From Sympetrum striolatum (taxonomy: Eukaryota; Arthropoda; Insecta; Odonata; Libellulidae): a stretch of DNA of 64,000 bases. The notes beneath the pieces were generated by a model. It was not told the origin of the DNA. It searched no databases and was given only the letters and a program-made list of their open reading frames with translations. This document shows positions 48,740-60,443 of the stretch, in pieces. Every line of letters begins with the position of its first letter. Position 1 is the first letter of the stretch. The stretch covers positions 37,642,943 to 37,706,942 of the forward strand of contig OX388347.1 in the NCBI GenBank assembly GCA_947579665.1. The letters run 5' to 3'. The translations under genes were made by a program, and so were the position numbers.

Positions 48740-50028
48740 TACAATACTGGTTCAAAATAGCTAATTTGAAGATCCTTTCTAACAACTTGCATGAGGTGAA
48801 CCTTCCAAATATATTGCTAGCTTAGAAGTCCAAAGGTTTAGCATTCGCTTATTTTTAAAAGACTTATGAGATATTTAATTGCTCTTATTACGCTTAAAAT
48901 ACATTTATCTCATTTATAAGTTTAAATATAGTTTTTTATTTGAAAATATGATGCAGAAACCTTTTTAAAAAGTAAAATAAATAAGGCTAAGTTACTGCAG
49001 CTATTTTATACTTTAAGAAACTTCTTTGAATTTAGTAATAACAAACTGCTTGTGATTTGAGGAATGAGATATCATTTTCATTCTAATATTTCTACCAGAT
49101 TTACACAAAAGGCTTTAAGTTTTTCCGCAAGATTTAAATCGAAGTTATATTGTATCATACGCATATAACGTAGAGTGATCTACGGTACGTAATATATAAT
49201 CACGTCCTGGTCGGGGCTAAACCTTGAGTATAAACATTGATGCTAAATTTTTTCGTTGCGTAATTTGCATGTATATAATTACTAGCTAATGTACATGAAA
49301 ACAACTTCTAGGAGAGAGGTTTTGCGAATGTATATTCTGACGTGAAACAGTTTTCTCATTAAGCCATGATGTTATATCATAGCTCACTATCAAGCCATAA
49401 TAATCAATGCGCTAAAATTTGCAAATGTTCATCTCATTACACGAAATGGTAATATTTATTTTTTAGTTTAATGTATAGTTATTACATTTGTAGTTGTTTT
49501 CTTGTCTAGTCAAGGCAAGACAAGTCATGCAGATACTGTTTCAGGGTTATTTTTTCAGGATGATGATATAATTAATAACAAACATAAAGTTACGCCTGAT
49601 TCCATGTAGTTCAGAGTATAGCTAATTTAAGTCATTGTTTATTTTTAAATTATATAGTATATATGTTTTTTATTTATATTTATGTATTTATGGTTTTGTA
49701 TTTACTTATGCTTAACTTAATAAAGTGTGTTAGGAATGTGATTTATGATCATATATTCAGTATTTGTACATAAATATCTTTTAAACTATTATGAATTCTT
49801 TAAATGATTGTAAAATATATCTTTGGATAATGTTTGTGTTTTTGTAGAATCTTATATAAATATAGGCTAAATAAAAAATAATTGTAGTTATAATATTATA
49901 TTGATTATTTGTGTACATAAAACATTGAAATATTTTTTGAATTGATTGTGGTATAGGTTTACGTCGCCACCTGTCCTTGCGACCAACTGCGGTGGTTTTA
50001 ATAAATTAAGAATAATTAATCTTTTCTT
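48740..50028 (+). repeat. Unit 5 right spacer
   Basis: Spacer resumes at TACAATACTGG after the Penelope-like element and runs to the conserved island (49956-50000) with a downstream AATAAA. The sequence is closest to the unit 2 and unit 3 spacers. Nothing coding is visible. Confidence 0.65.
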
Positions 50029-50613
50029 CCCGCATCCGATATATATCTCTCTAAAAATTGATATAAAATATTCGTATTCCTTAATCTCTTTCTCTTTTAA
50101 TCCATAGAATATCTCCGTTCTAAGAAACAATCATGAAGGTAATCAAGCTGTTCCATATTCTAATTATTAGAGTGCCGTAAAGTATGGAAAGAAAGTCATC
50201 AACCAACTCTTGAAATAGAGACTGTCCATAGCAAAGGAACAAAATCTTGCCTTTTGTCTTCAGCCTTAATTTTTTTATGATCGTTATGATATTAAAACGT
50301 GAGATAATAAATAGAAACTCCCAGATTCTTTTCGATAAGATTTCCTTATATGAAAATTGAGATGAAGAATATTCGTGCACATCCACAGTATATAGCACAT
50401 AGATTTTTTCTCATGCTGTTTAACGTAAATATCAGTAGGCTTTCCGGCGATTGATCAGGTACCATATTCCAAAATTAATTTATATTCATTTAGAATTTCC
50501 CTGCAAGAAGGGTTTTGAAAATCATCGTTGGGGTTTAACCGGACCGATGTTTTTCCTCTAAATAAGTTTTTATTCAAGGATGTTTACGAATACCACTTAA
50601 AGATTAATCCAAC

Positions 50614-50805
50614 GGAACTGGTCGCTGTCCGCTAAAAACCTCTAAAATAAAACCACTGTTGCGGTAGGAGGATGTTGTAATGGTGGCTGCTCTACCTTTT
50701 GAGAGTATTTAGGAAGTCGTCATCTGATAATTGCGCATTGTAATCCAAGCCTTAGAAGTCAAAGTATATACATTTTAGTTTAATAGTGCTTCCAGAGAAA
50801 GTAAA
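50614..50805 (+). promoter_or_regulatory. Promoter module of gene 6
   Basis: The conserved module has GCGGTAGGAGGATGTTG and a TATA-like GTATATACATT. The leader is the gene 4-7 version. Confidence 0.55.
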
Positions 50806-51554
50806 ATGAACTTCAAGATATTCTTCCTAGTGTTCCTGATTGCTTTTTCCGCAGTGGCCTCAGCCCAGAATCAAGGTCGGTAAATAACGAAAAATACGTA
50901 GTTATATAATTTTTGCCTTCTCTTAGAAAATCAAATTTTTTACATTATATATATATTTTCCGTTCTAATGAATATTTAAATGATAATTCTCTGGTAAACT
51001 TGTTGCCCTTGGCATTCAAATTACAATTCGATCATCTTGAAGCAGATATATACATTTATTTTAGAGGCTTTAAATGCTCCAATAAACACCTTCGTCAGAG
51101 TTCCATGGCATGCTGTATCGATTCATAATACCTCGACCGGATATTTAAAGAACCAAATGTACTGCATTTCTATCGCGCAGCCATCATCTTCAGAGATGGA
51201 GAAGAACTGCTAACCCTGAAGATGAGGATGTGGCTATTGATATGTACTGTAGCGAAACAAATTAAATAGGATTCTTACCTCATTCTAACCTTATAAAGGC
51301 TCCATTTACTTTACTCCTGTCTATAATGTATGTTTGACTAGACGGTTGAACTCATTGTTTTCAGCTGTAATAATGATATTAATTTCTAATTGAGTAGTGT
51401 TTATTTTTTAACTTTGCAACTATATCATGATAAATTCTCTTTGAATTAAGGAGGACGTCCATGCGGATTAAGGTGGTGCAAGAAGGGCCAAATCTGCATC
51501 AGTAACATGCTTATCCCTTGCAGTATAGCACCATGTCAGAGATGCGTGGGTTAA
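50806..51554 (+). CDS. Gene 6: secreted six-cysteine peptide precursor
   Basis: Exons 50806-50875 and 51451-51554 encode 57 residues. The signal peptide has Ser for Ala at position 15. Six Cys have spacing 4-5-7-4-2, with CGLRWC, KKGQIC and CISNMLIPC as in gene 4, ending CQRCVG then TAA. It is more basic than gene 4 (extra Arg at three sites, Lys for Glu after Cys2). The acceptor is GAATTAAG and the junction codon is Gly. Intron 1 closely matches gene 4, so these two are recent duplicates whose mature exons have diverged more than the signal exon. Confidence 0.85.
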
Positions 51555-51799
51555 ATTACTAACTAACTGTAAGTAAGTTGAATTATTAAATGTATCAATA
51601 ATCCAAATTTTAGCGATTGAGGTCAGCCCCATTTCAACTCCCAATTCTTTCCTTGAGAGGAAAATAAACTGCACCTTTTAATAGAGAGGAGTAGCCATGA
51701 GTGATATTATATGAATTTGAAACCTTCATGGCTCATGATGTTCTACAGTTTTAAGACTTACTTCCAATATATCTACAACAACCTAAAGAGAATTATTAC

Positions 51800-53258
51800 C
51801 AGTGATGGGATGTAACGAAGTATAAGTAATCGGAGTGATTGTAACGATTACATTTTTGGTATTATTTACTTGTAACCGTTGCATTAAAAAAAATAATTTT
51901 TACTTGCAATCTACTTATAAGGTCGTGGGAGTAATCGTTACATCTGAGTAATAGTTACATTTGAATAATCGAAAGTGTACATATAATTCCACGAGCGCTG
52001 ATCGCGTCGATAGGCAGTTCTAACTAAATTGTTCACCCTGAAACCGCACTTTTCTTCTCTTGGGAGAGAAGGGGAGGAAGAAAGGAGGGATGCCTGTTGA
52101 CTCTACTACAAAGTACTGTTGAAACATTTGTGCTGTGCTGGAGGTATAAATGAATTTCCTACGAGGACTGAACGCGGTTGGTCCTTCTTCGAAAGAATAA
52201 CTGCATATGTATATGAGCGGTCTCCAGGCTAAGCTGACCGAAAGATTATCGTACCGTGGTAATGAAGCAATTAGTTGTTGCCCTAACAATTTTGCAAGCA
52301 GAGAAGAATATGTTTATTGGGTTTCTTCAGCCAACCATCAAAGGATTAATACGTGAACTCAATAAGAGAGTCCTTGACAATAACCTTGTGTAATGTAGGC
52401 AACTGGCAAGAGCGGTGCTTCAGGGAGTTGAAACAAGATTTTGCAGCGTACTAAAGGAAAATAAACTAAGCATTGCTGCGGCGCTGATGCCTTCTTTAAA
52501 GTTCACGTTGCTTGAGAGAGAGAGTATAGAAGAGACGTATTTTTAAAGAAGTAATCGTGTCAAATGAAAAGTCTCCTGTACAAAAACATGACTCGTGTAA
52601 TACGAGCGAAGAAGAAGCTATACTTTTAAATATTGTGCAAAGAGGGGAAATTTCCCAGCTTCTGATGAAGTAAATTGAGTCAAATAACGAATTCCAGATC
52701 ATAAAAAAGACATTCCTTATATCAAACGTATCCCTACAATCCTGTGCTCCTGTGGAGCAGCTGTTCAGCATAAGCAAAGATTTTGCCGCCAAAAAGTGGC
52801 AACAGGTCCGACGAAAGTTTTAAAATGCAATGGTATTGCAAATTCAATTTGAATATTTAATTGATTTTTTTCTCAAATATATTTCTGATATTTTGAGAGA
52901 TTTCTATTTATTTGCATGCGGTTGATTTTAGAATCCATCTTCATCCAGAGGTGTACATTTTAGAAGAACATAAATAGTTAGGCAATTTAATTCCTGTAGT
53001 AATCATAATTTGAATTAAACTTTAATGCTATGGCCTCAAATTCAAATGATAGATTGCATGCTAGTACTCCATGTTTGAAAAATGTTGACTGAGATTGCAT
53101 AATCTACAGGAGCAAAATAAAAAGTAATTGTATTTGTGGTTGTAATCCTACTGATTACTTTTTCAAAAAGTAATTTGTAATTTTAACTGATTAAAAAATT
53201 TGAAGGAATAGTTTTAATTGAGCCCAATTACATTTTTTCATTACTTGTCTCATCGCTG
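51800..53258 (+). mobile_element. hAT relic in intron 2 of gene 6 (duplicate of that in gene 4)
   Basis: It has the same ends, interior and insertion site as the hAT relic in gene 4. Target duplications are ATTATTAC (51792-51799) and the decayed ATTATAAC (53259-53266). The right end is CATCGCTG instead of CATCACTG. It shares a VPVEQLFSISK-type remnant near 52747-52785 with further indels. One insertion before unit duplication explains both copies. Confidence 0.9.
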
Positions 53259-53753
53259 ATTATAACTGACTTTTCTTGTAAATAAAATAATCGTGAACTA
53301 GCATCTTGAACCGCTGCAATATCAGCATCTTCAGACTTTAAATCAATTTCCAGATAACGCAGCTTAGTTACGGTATTATTATGAGAAGTAATACTTGAAG
53401 AGAATGATAAACTATTTTTGATAGTTGAAAAATTGAAAAATCGCTGCTTTAATTTGTAATGCAGTAACTGCAAGTAAAATTTTATATATAAGTTTAGTGA
53501 AGCATGATATATAGTTGCGTGATTCAAAAGCACATGAGAACCTTAATTTATTAAAAAATATGAGAAAATGTACTCAAATGATACGTTATTCGTTAAAAAT
53601 AATTTAACCACACGCAGCGTCAAGTAATTGTTGTGATTTAATGCTAAAACAACACCCGGTCGTAATGTCGCTGAATTTCTTTCAATTGATGCATGTAATT
53701 ATGCTTTAAGGCTTATGTTATTTAATATTCTTAGACCGCATTTGTTTTCACAG

Positions 53754-54290
53754 GTAGAGAAAGCGGAAGAAGGGTGTACATTTTATCAAGAATGTCATCA
53801 TTTACAAACACTGTCTTCCTGAACACCAGGCTTGTGCTAACATAGTGGAATATTTAAAATCCAATTCTTGTATTGCAAAAATGGTTGCAACGATTAAAAA
53901 TATTCTAATCATCATCTTCTATACTTATTCATTTAGTTCAATAAAGCTTTACATATTCATTCATCTCCCAATCCCACTTTCGGAGCAGATATTCAGTACT
54001 ATAGTACTATGACAAGTCAGCGTCGATGACTCCTCTATGAACAGGACACTTTGTATGTAAATAGTTGATTTGTATGTGTCACTGAGAAAGTTCAAGAATA
54101 ATGTGAAAAATTATTTGATGTACGATCTGATAGCGAAATATTTATTAAAAATTGCAAATAGTTCGATTTGTATGCTATGGAAATGGAAAGTGGGTGAAGG
54201 ATAGTCATAAAAATATTTCCATGTTCCCCTTAAACGTTTCAACTAGGTCGTAAAGACCAGTTGTTACATAAACTAAAATATATAATGAAT
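53754..54290 (+). other. 3'UTR exon of gene 6
   Basis: It starts after TTGTTTTCACAG. The polyadenylation signal of the other copies is changed to AATATA (54277-54282), which could weaken 3' end formation. Confidence 0.6.
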
Positions 54291-54309
54291 AATTAAATTA
54301 CGATTACAG

Positions 54310-56104
54310 AGAACATACAGAAAAATAATTTTAATGGGTTTTACAAGAGGGGAATATTATTCATGGCGACATTTGTTTCTAAGGAGAACAGTAATCGATG
54401 ATTTGTAGGGCACTGGAAAAGGAAAATGTTCTCAAATCCTAGGGGCCAAATAAATCTAAAAAGCTATGAATTAAATGAAGTGAATTACATGAAATAAATA
54501 TTTTACATGAGGAAATGTATGTTTATATCCAATACAATTGTCCTAATTTCATTGTTTTCCTTACTCCTTACCTTGCGTTAAATCAGTGGATATTCTCGTG
54601 ATCAGGTAAGGCAATTTGAGATTTCTATTTTTGGTATTTCACCTGGAAGATTGGTTTAACAAATACGTTTGAGGAACCACAGCACCAGTAGATGCTTTCC
54701 ACTAAATTCGTATGTATTTTATGGAATGAAGTATACGAAAATTACCTAAGTTATGAAACTCATCAGTGTCCGGGTGACTTCCAAAACAGACATCCATTGC
54801 GGTTGGAGAAAGTGATACGGGAGGCCCTCAACATCCTGGGAGAGTATTTTGGAATTCATCACGTGAGAAATTCTGCTTTGTCTTCCAATAAAAAAGTCTT
54901 TTAAAATCCTCTTTAGGTTTATGCACTTAAGCAGCAAAATATTATGTTAATAATTGTAAATTCTGATGGCATAAAATTTCAGCTCAGAGAGGAAGGTTTT
55001 CTAAATAAATTATGACTAAAAATTAGCTACATAGAAAGAAAGTTAACCTTTTCAATGGTGGATAATACCGCCGCAAATTTCAAAGAAATTTATAGCAACT
55101 TCGAAGTAAGATTTTAGTGTCAATACTGGTTCAAACAAGCAAATTTGAAGATCCTTTCAATCAACTTGGATGCTGTGGGCCTTCTAAATATGCTACTGGC
55201 TTAGACGTCCAAAGGTTTAGATGGAGACTTTTGCTTCTTTTTATAAGACTCGTGAGATATTTAGTTGCTCCTATTACGCTTACAATACATTCTTTAATTT
55301 ATAAGTTTAAATATTGTTTTTAAAGGGGAAATGTGTTTTTGAAACCGTTTCAAATGTAAAATAGTTAAAGCAAAATTATAGCAGCTATTTATACTTTAGG
55401 AATCTTCTATGGATTTAGTAATGCCAAATTGCTTGTAAATTGAGGAATGTGATCATTTGTTTTCTATTTTTACAAGATTTACTCAAAAGGCTTTAAGTTC
55501 TTCCACAAGATTTAAATCGATGTTATGTTGTATCATACCGGAGTGCATAAAACGTAGAGTTTTCTACGGTACCAAATATTTAATCATGTTCAGGACGGGG
55601 CTAAACCTTGAGTATAAACATTGATGCAATTTTTTTCATTGCGTGATTTGCACGTATACAAAATTACTAGTTAATGTACGCGAAAAGAACCTATAGGAGA
55701 GAGGTATTGAATATGTATATTCTGTTGTAAAATAATTTTCTCATTTAGCTATGATGTTAGATTATAGTTCAGTACAGGCCATAATAATTAATGCGCTAAA
55801 ATTTGAAATTATTCATCTTACTTATTATTTTGTTTATTATTAATTATTACTGTTAATACATTTGTTTAGTGTCTAATATCTACTTGACTTGTCAAGGCAA
55901 GTCATGAAGATTCTATTTCAGGGTTATTTCCATTATATGTAATTATATAAAGATCTTCTCAGGATGTACCTAGATATCTATTATATATAGACGCTTCTCC
56001 GGATATACCTATATATATATACGAATAAAATGTTTACGTCGCCACCTGTCCTTGCGACCAACTGCGGTGGTCTTAATTAATACAGAATAATTATTTATTT
56101 CTTC
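54310..56104 (+). repeat. Unit 6 downstream promoter-like module and spacer
   Basis: The promoter-like module is at about 54757-54890. The spacer is shorter near its end: 55930-56030 holds a small local duplication of (A/G)GAT(A/G)TACCTA(G/T)ATAT. The island is at 56032-56080, but here the preceding TATAG is lost and AATAAA is changed to AATACA. Confidence 0.65.
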
Positions 56105-56692
56105 CCGCATCCGATATATCTCTCTCTAAAAATTGATATAAAATATTCATATTCCTTAATCTCTTTCTCTTCCCATCCATGTTATATCTCCGTTCTAAGA
56201 AACAATCATGAAGGTAATCAAGCTGTTCCACTTTGTAATTATTAGAATAACGTAAAGTATGGAAAGGAAGTCATCAATCAACTCTTGAAATAGAGACTGT
56301 AAACAGCAAAGGAACAAAATCTTGCCATTTGTCTTCAACCATAATTTTTTTATGAACGTTATGTTATAGAATCGTAAGATCATAAATAGAAACTCCCAGA
56401 TACTTTTCGCTAAGATTTCCTGATATGAAGATTGAGATGAGGAATATTCGTGCGCATCTACAGTAGATATAGAGTATATAGATTTTTTCTCGTGCTATTT
56501 AACGTAAATATCAGATGGTTTTTCGGCGATTGATCAGGTAACATACTCCAACATTTATTTTTATTCATTTAGTTTCTCCCTACAAATAGGGTTGTGAAAA
56601 TCATCGTTGGGGTTTCACTGCACCGATGTTATCCCCCTTAATTAGTTTTTATTCAAGGATGTTTACGAATACAACTTAAAGATTAACCTAAC

Positions 56693-56881
56693 GGAACTGG
56701 ACGCTGTCCGCTAAAAACCTCTAAAATAAAACCACTGTTGTGGTTAGAAGATGTGATAATGGCTACTACACATTTTGAGAGTATTTAGGAAGTCGTCATC
56801 TGATAATTGCGCATTTTAATCCAAGCCTTTGAATTCAAAGGATATACCTATTAGCTTTACAGTGCTTCCAGAGAAAGTAAA
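56693..56881 (+). promoter_or_regulatory. Promoter module of gene 7
   Basis: The conserved module has several changes (GTGGTTAGAAGATGTGAT). A TATA-like GGATATACC precedes the ATG by about 40 bp. Confidence 0.5.
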
Positions 56882-58452
56882 ATGAACTTCAAGATATTCT
56901 TCCTCGTGTTCCTGATTGCTTTTGCCGCAGTGGCCTCAGCCCAGAATCAAGGTCGGTAAATAACGAAAAATACATAATTATATAATTTTGCCATTTCTTA
57001 GAAAATCAAATTTTTCGCATTGCATATATTCCGTTCTAATGAATCTTTAAATGATAATCCTCTGATAAACTTGTTGCCCTTGGAATCCAACATACAATTC
57101 CAGCATCTCGAAGCTGATACAATCCCATGCTGCTTGCACATTGTTAAGAATTACGTAGTATTCCGAGATGTGATATAAACATTTATTTTAGAGGTTATAA
57201 ATTGTTCAATAAACTTCTTCGTCTGAGTTCTATTGCATGATGGTACGGATTAACAAAACATCTACCGAATTTTTAACGTTTTAAAAAGCAAACGTACTGC
57301 ATTTCAATAGTGCAGCCGTTATCTTCAGAGATAGAAAAAGATCAGCTAACCTTGAAGATAATAATGTGACTATGTATATGTACGATCGGATGGCTTCTTA
57401 TAATATCAGTAATTCAGTTCCATTGATTCCTGGATCGGTATGAACGTGGAAAACTGACAATTACGTTTTTTGGAGAGTTTTTAAACATTTTACTCATTAA
57501 CATCAGTAAATGTTCAAAAATCCCCAATATTAATAAACAATTAGTAAATATAAAAATCCCCAATCCCCAATCCATCTTTGTCTGCGTTCCCCATCTCATT
57601 ATATGGTGTTAAGAAAAAATATGAGAAGAAACCCGCACTTGAAAAAACTGGTACCTATTTACTCCTGGGGAAGGTATCGTCGCTTTCAAAGTGCGTATTG
57701 AGAGTTATTAAACTGCGGTGTTCTCTATTTTTTCTTTAAACACCGGTGAATGAGACGAGGAACGCCGACAAAGACGGCAATTGGAGATTTTTAACCTCTA
57801 ATTCTTTAACAGCCTTGTTCCAAATTTCCTTTTTTACATTAATAGCACTGTACCAATTTCTTTCATTGCATATAAGTATCTTTGATCTATGAACAAACGA
57901 ATAAAACCCACATCATGACGTAAAACTTCTGATCATGGGTCAGGAATCGGGGTTTCAACTATGGTTTTCTTTTCATCACTTATTAGTTCACTTTAATATT
58001 GAAGATCACTGGGTAGGGGAAGCATCTGGCTTGATTTTAGTTTAGTTGGTTATCCATGCAACGCAGCTTCTGTTACATATATCTTTGAAGTTGCACAGCG
58101 AAACGTTCTTCATTTCGTGTCTTCACTATGTCTTTATTTGACATTTTTGTAGCGAAACAAATTAAATTGGAATCTTACCTCATTCTAACCTTATAAAGGC
58201 TCCGTTTATTCCTTCTGTCTATAATATATGTTTGACTAGACGGTTGAAGTCAATGTTTTCAGCTGTAATAATGTTATTAATTTCTAATAGAGTAGCGTGT
58301 ATTTTTTAACTTTACAAAGATATCATGATATATTCCCTTTGAATTTAGATGGACCTTTATGCGGAAGAAAGCGGTGCAAGCAGGGCCAGTACTGCAACAG
58401 TAAAATCCGTATCCCTTGCAATCGAGGCCAATGTTTTGTATGCGTGGGCTAA
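56882..58452 (+). CDS. Gene 7: secreted six-cysteine peptide precursor
   Basis: Exons 56882-56951 and 58349-58452 encode 57 residues. The signal peptide is the common form, then QNQ. Six Cys have spacing 4-5-7-4-2: the first half resembles gene 5 (GPLCGRKRC) and the Cys3-Cys4 loop has the longer length of genes 4 and 6 (CNSKIRIPC). It ends CFVCVG then TAA. The junction codon is GAT (Asp) because the exon starts AT after GAATTTAG. The mature part is strongly basic. Intron 1 is 1.4 kb and shares segments with intron 1 of gene 5 that units 4 and 6 lack. Confidence 0.83.
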
Positions 58453-59204
58453 ATTACTATCTAAATGTAAGTAAGTTGAATTACTAAGTGTATTCCTAAT
58501 CCAATGTTTAGCGATGGAGATCCGCCCCATTTAAAATCCCAATTGTTACTTTGAAAGGAAAATAAACTGCACCTTATAAGAGAAAGGAGTAGCCATGAGT
58601 GATATTTTATGAATTTGAAACTTTCATGGCTCTTACCGAAGCATGCACTATGTTCTGCTGTTTTGTACGTCTCTGAGACTTACTTTCATGATATCTACAA
58701 CATCCTAAAGAGTATTATTACCGACTTTTCTTGTAAATAAAATAATCGTGCACTTGCATCTGGGACCATTGGTATTGAAGCATCATCGGACTTTCGGTCT
58801 AATTCCAGACAATGCAGCTTAGTTACGGTAATATTATGAGAAGTGATACTTGAAGAGAATGGTTAACCATTCTTGATAGTTTCAAACTTTGAAAATCGCT
58901 GCTTAAATTTATAATGCATTAACTGCCCATAAAAACTTTATATATGAATTTTGTGAAGCATAATATATAATAGGGATTTCAAAAGAATATGAGGGCCTTA
59001 ATCTTTGAAATAATAAGGAAAATGTACTCAACTGTTACGTTATTCGTTAACAATAAATAAAGCACTCGCAGCGTCAAGTAACTATTGTGATTTAATGCTA
59101 AAATAACACTTGGTCCTAATGTTGATGATATTCTTTCAATTGATGCATAAATTATGTTTTAAGGCTTATGTTATTTTATATTCTTAGACTATTTGTTTTC
59201 ACAG

Positions 59205-59745
59205 GTGGAGAAAGCGGAAGCAAGATTTACATTTTATCAAGAATAAAATCATTTAAGAAGATTGTCTTCCTGAATACCTTGCTTGTGCTAACATAGTGGA
59301 ATATTTAAAATACAATTCTTGTACTACAAAACGGTTTGTTACGATTAAAAATATTCCAATCAACTTCTCCTATACTGATTCATTTAGTTCAATAAAGCTT
59401 TACATAATCATTCATCTCCCAATCCCACTTTCCGAGCTGGTATTCTGTACTAAAGTACTATGTCACTTGGGCAGCGATGACTCCTCTATTAACAGGATGC
59501 TTTGTATGTAAATAGTTGATCTGCATGTAACACAGAGAAAATTTTAGAAGAATGTAAAAACTTATTTGTTATACAATCTCATGATTTGTTAAGAAATGCA
59601 AATAGTTCGATATGTATGCTATAGAATTGGATATAGGGGGATAATTCAAGGCTTAAAATCCATTTTATGTTCTCCTAAAATGTTGCCTCCAAGCAAGAAG
59701 GACAACTTCTAACGTAAACTTAAATAAATAGTAAATAAATGAATT
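59205..59745 (+). other. 3'UTR exon of gene 7
   Basis: It starts after TTGTTTTCACAG, with AATAAA at 59723-59728. Several stops absent from sister copies interrupt the frames, as expected for noncoding sequence. Confidence 0.6.
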
Positions 59746-59769
59746 ACGATAACAGAGAACAGACAAAAA

Positions 59770-60370
59770 GATTTCAATGGTTTATGCAAGAGTAGAATAT
59801 TATTAATGGGGACATTTGTTTTTATGTGGAACTGTAATTGATGATTTGTAGAACAATGGAAACGAAAACCGTTCTCAAATCCAAGGGGCCAAATAAATCT
59901 AAAAAGCTATGAATGAAATGAATTGATTTACATGAAATGAAAATTTTACATTAGGTGTGTATTTTATATCCACGTCTAATGTCCTAATTTCATTTTTTTC
60001 CTTAATTTGTTTAAATCAGTGGATATTCTCACGATTAGTTGAGGCAATTTAAGATTTTTTTTGGTATTTCATCAGCAAGAATGGTTTAACAAAATATATT
60101 TGCTACCACAGCATAATCAGATTCTCTCCCATAAATTTGTATGTATTTGATGGAAATAAGTATTCAAGAATGACCGAAGTTATGAAACTTATCAGTGTCC
60201 GGGCAACTTCCATAACAGACATCCTTTGCGGTTGGAGGAAGTGATACGGGAGGCTCTCAACATCCTGGGAGAGTGTTTTAGAGTCAACACCTGAGAAATT
60301 GCGCTTTTTCTCCCACTTCCTTGATTCAAAGGATATGCTTTAGATATAAAGTACTTTCAGAGACAGGAAA
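59770..60370 (+). promoter_or_regulatory. Unit 7/8 promoter module
   Basis: Sequence equivalent to the downstream promoter-like module of the other units (about 60186-60316: TGCGGTTGGAGGAAGTGATA, GGGAGAGTGTTTTAGAG, GAAATTGCGC) here runs directly into GATTCAAAGGATATGC, a TATA-like stretch, and an exon 1. This is the only place in the window where that version of the module still has a signal exon attached. Confidence 0.6.
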
Positions 60371-60443
60371 ATGAACTTCAAGTTATTCTCCCTCGTGTTC
60401 CTGATTGATTCTGCCACAGTGATCCCGGCCCAGGATTTTCCAG
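60371..60443 (+). pseudogene. Unit 8: orphan signal-peptide exon
   Basis: The exon starts MNFKLFSLVFLI and then departs from the family: Asp at 13 inside the hydrophobic core, and VIPAQD at the cleavage region. It ends CCAG|GTCGGTAAAT, the same donor arrangement. It is 3 nt longer than the other exon 1 copies. The following 200 bp resemble intron 1 of genes 5 and 7 (CTACTTGCACATTATTAA), and then homology stops near 60700. No cysteine exon is found up to the window end, so it is a truncated copy at the right edge of the array. Confidence 0.75.
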
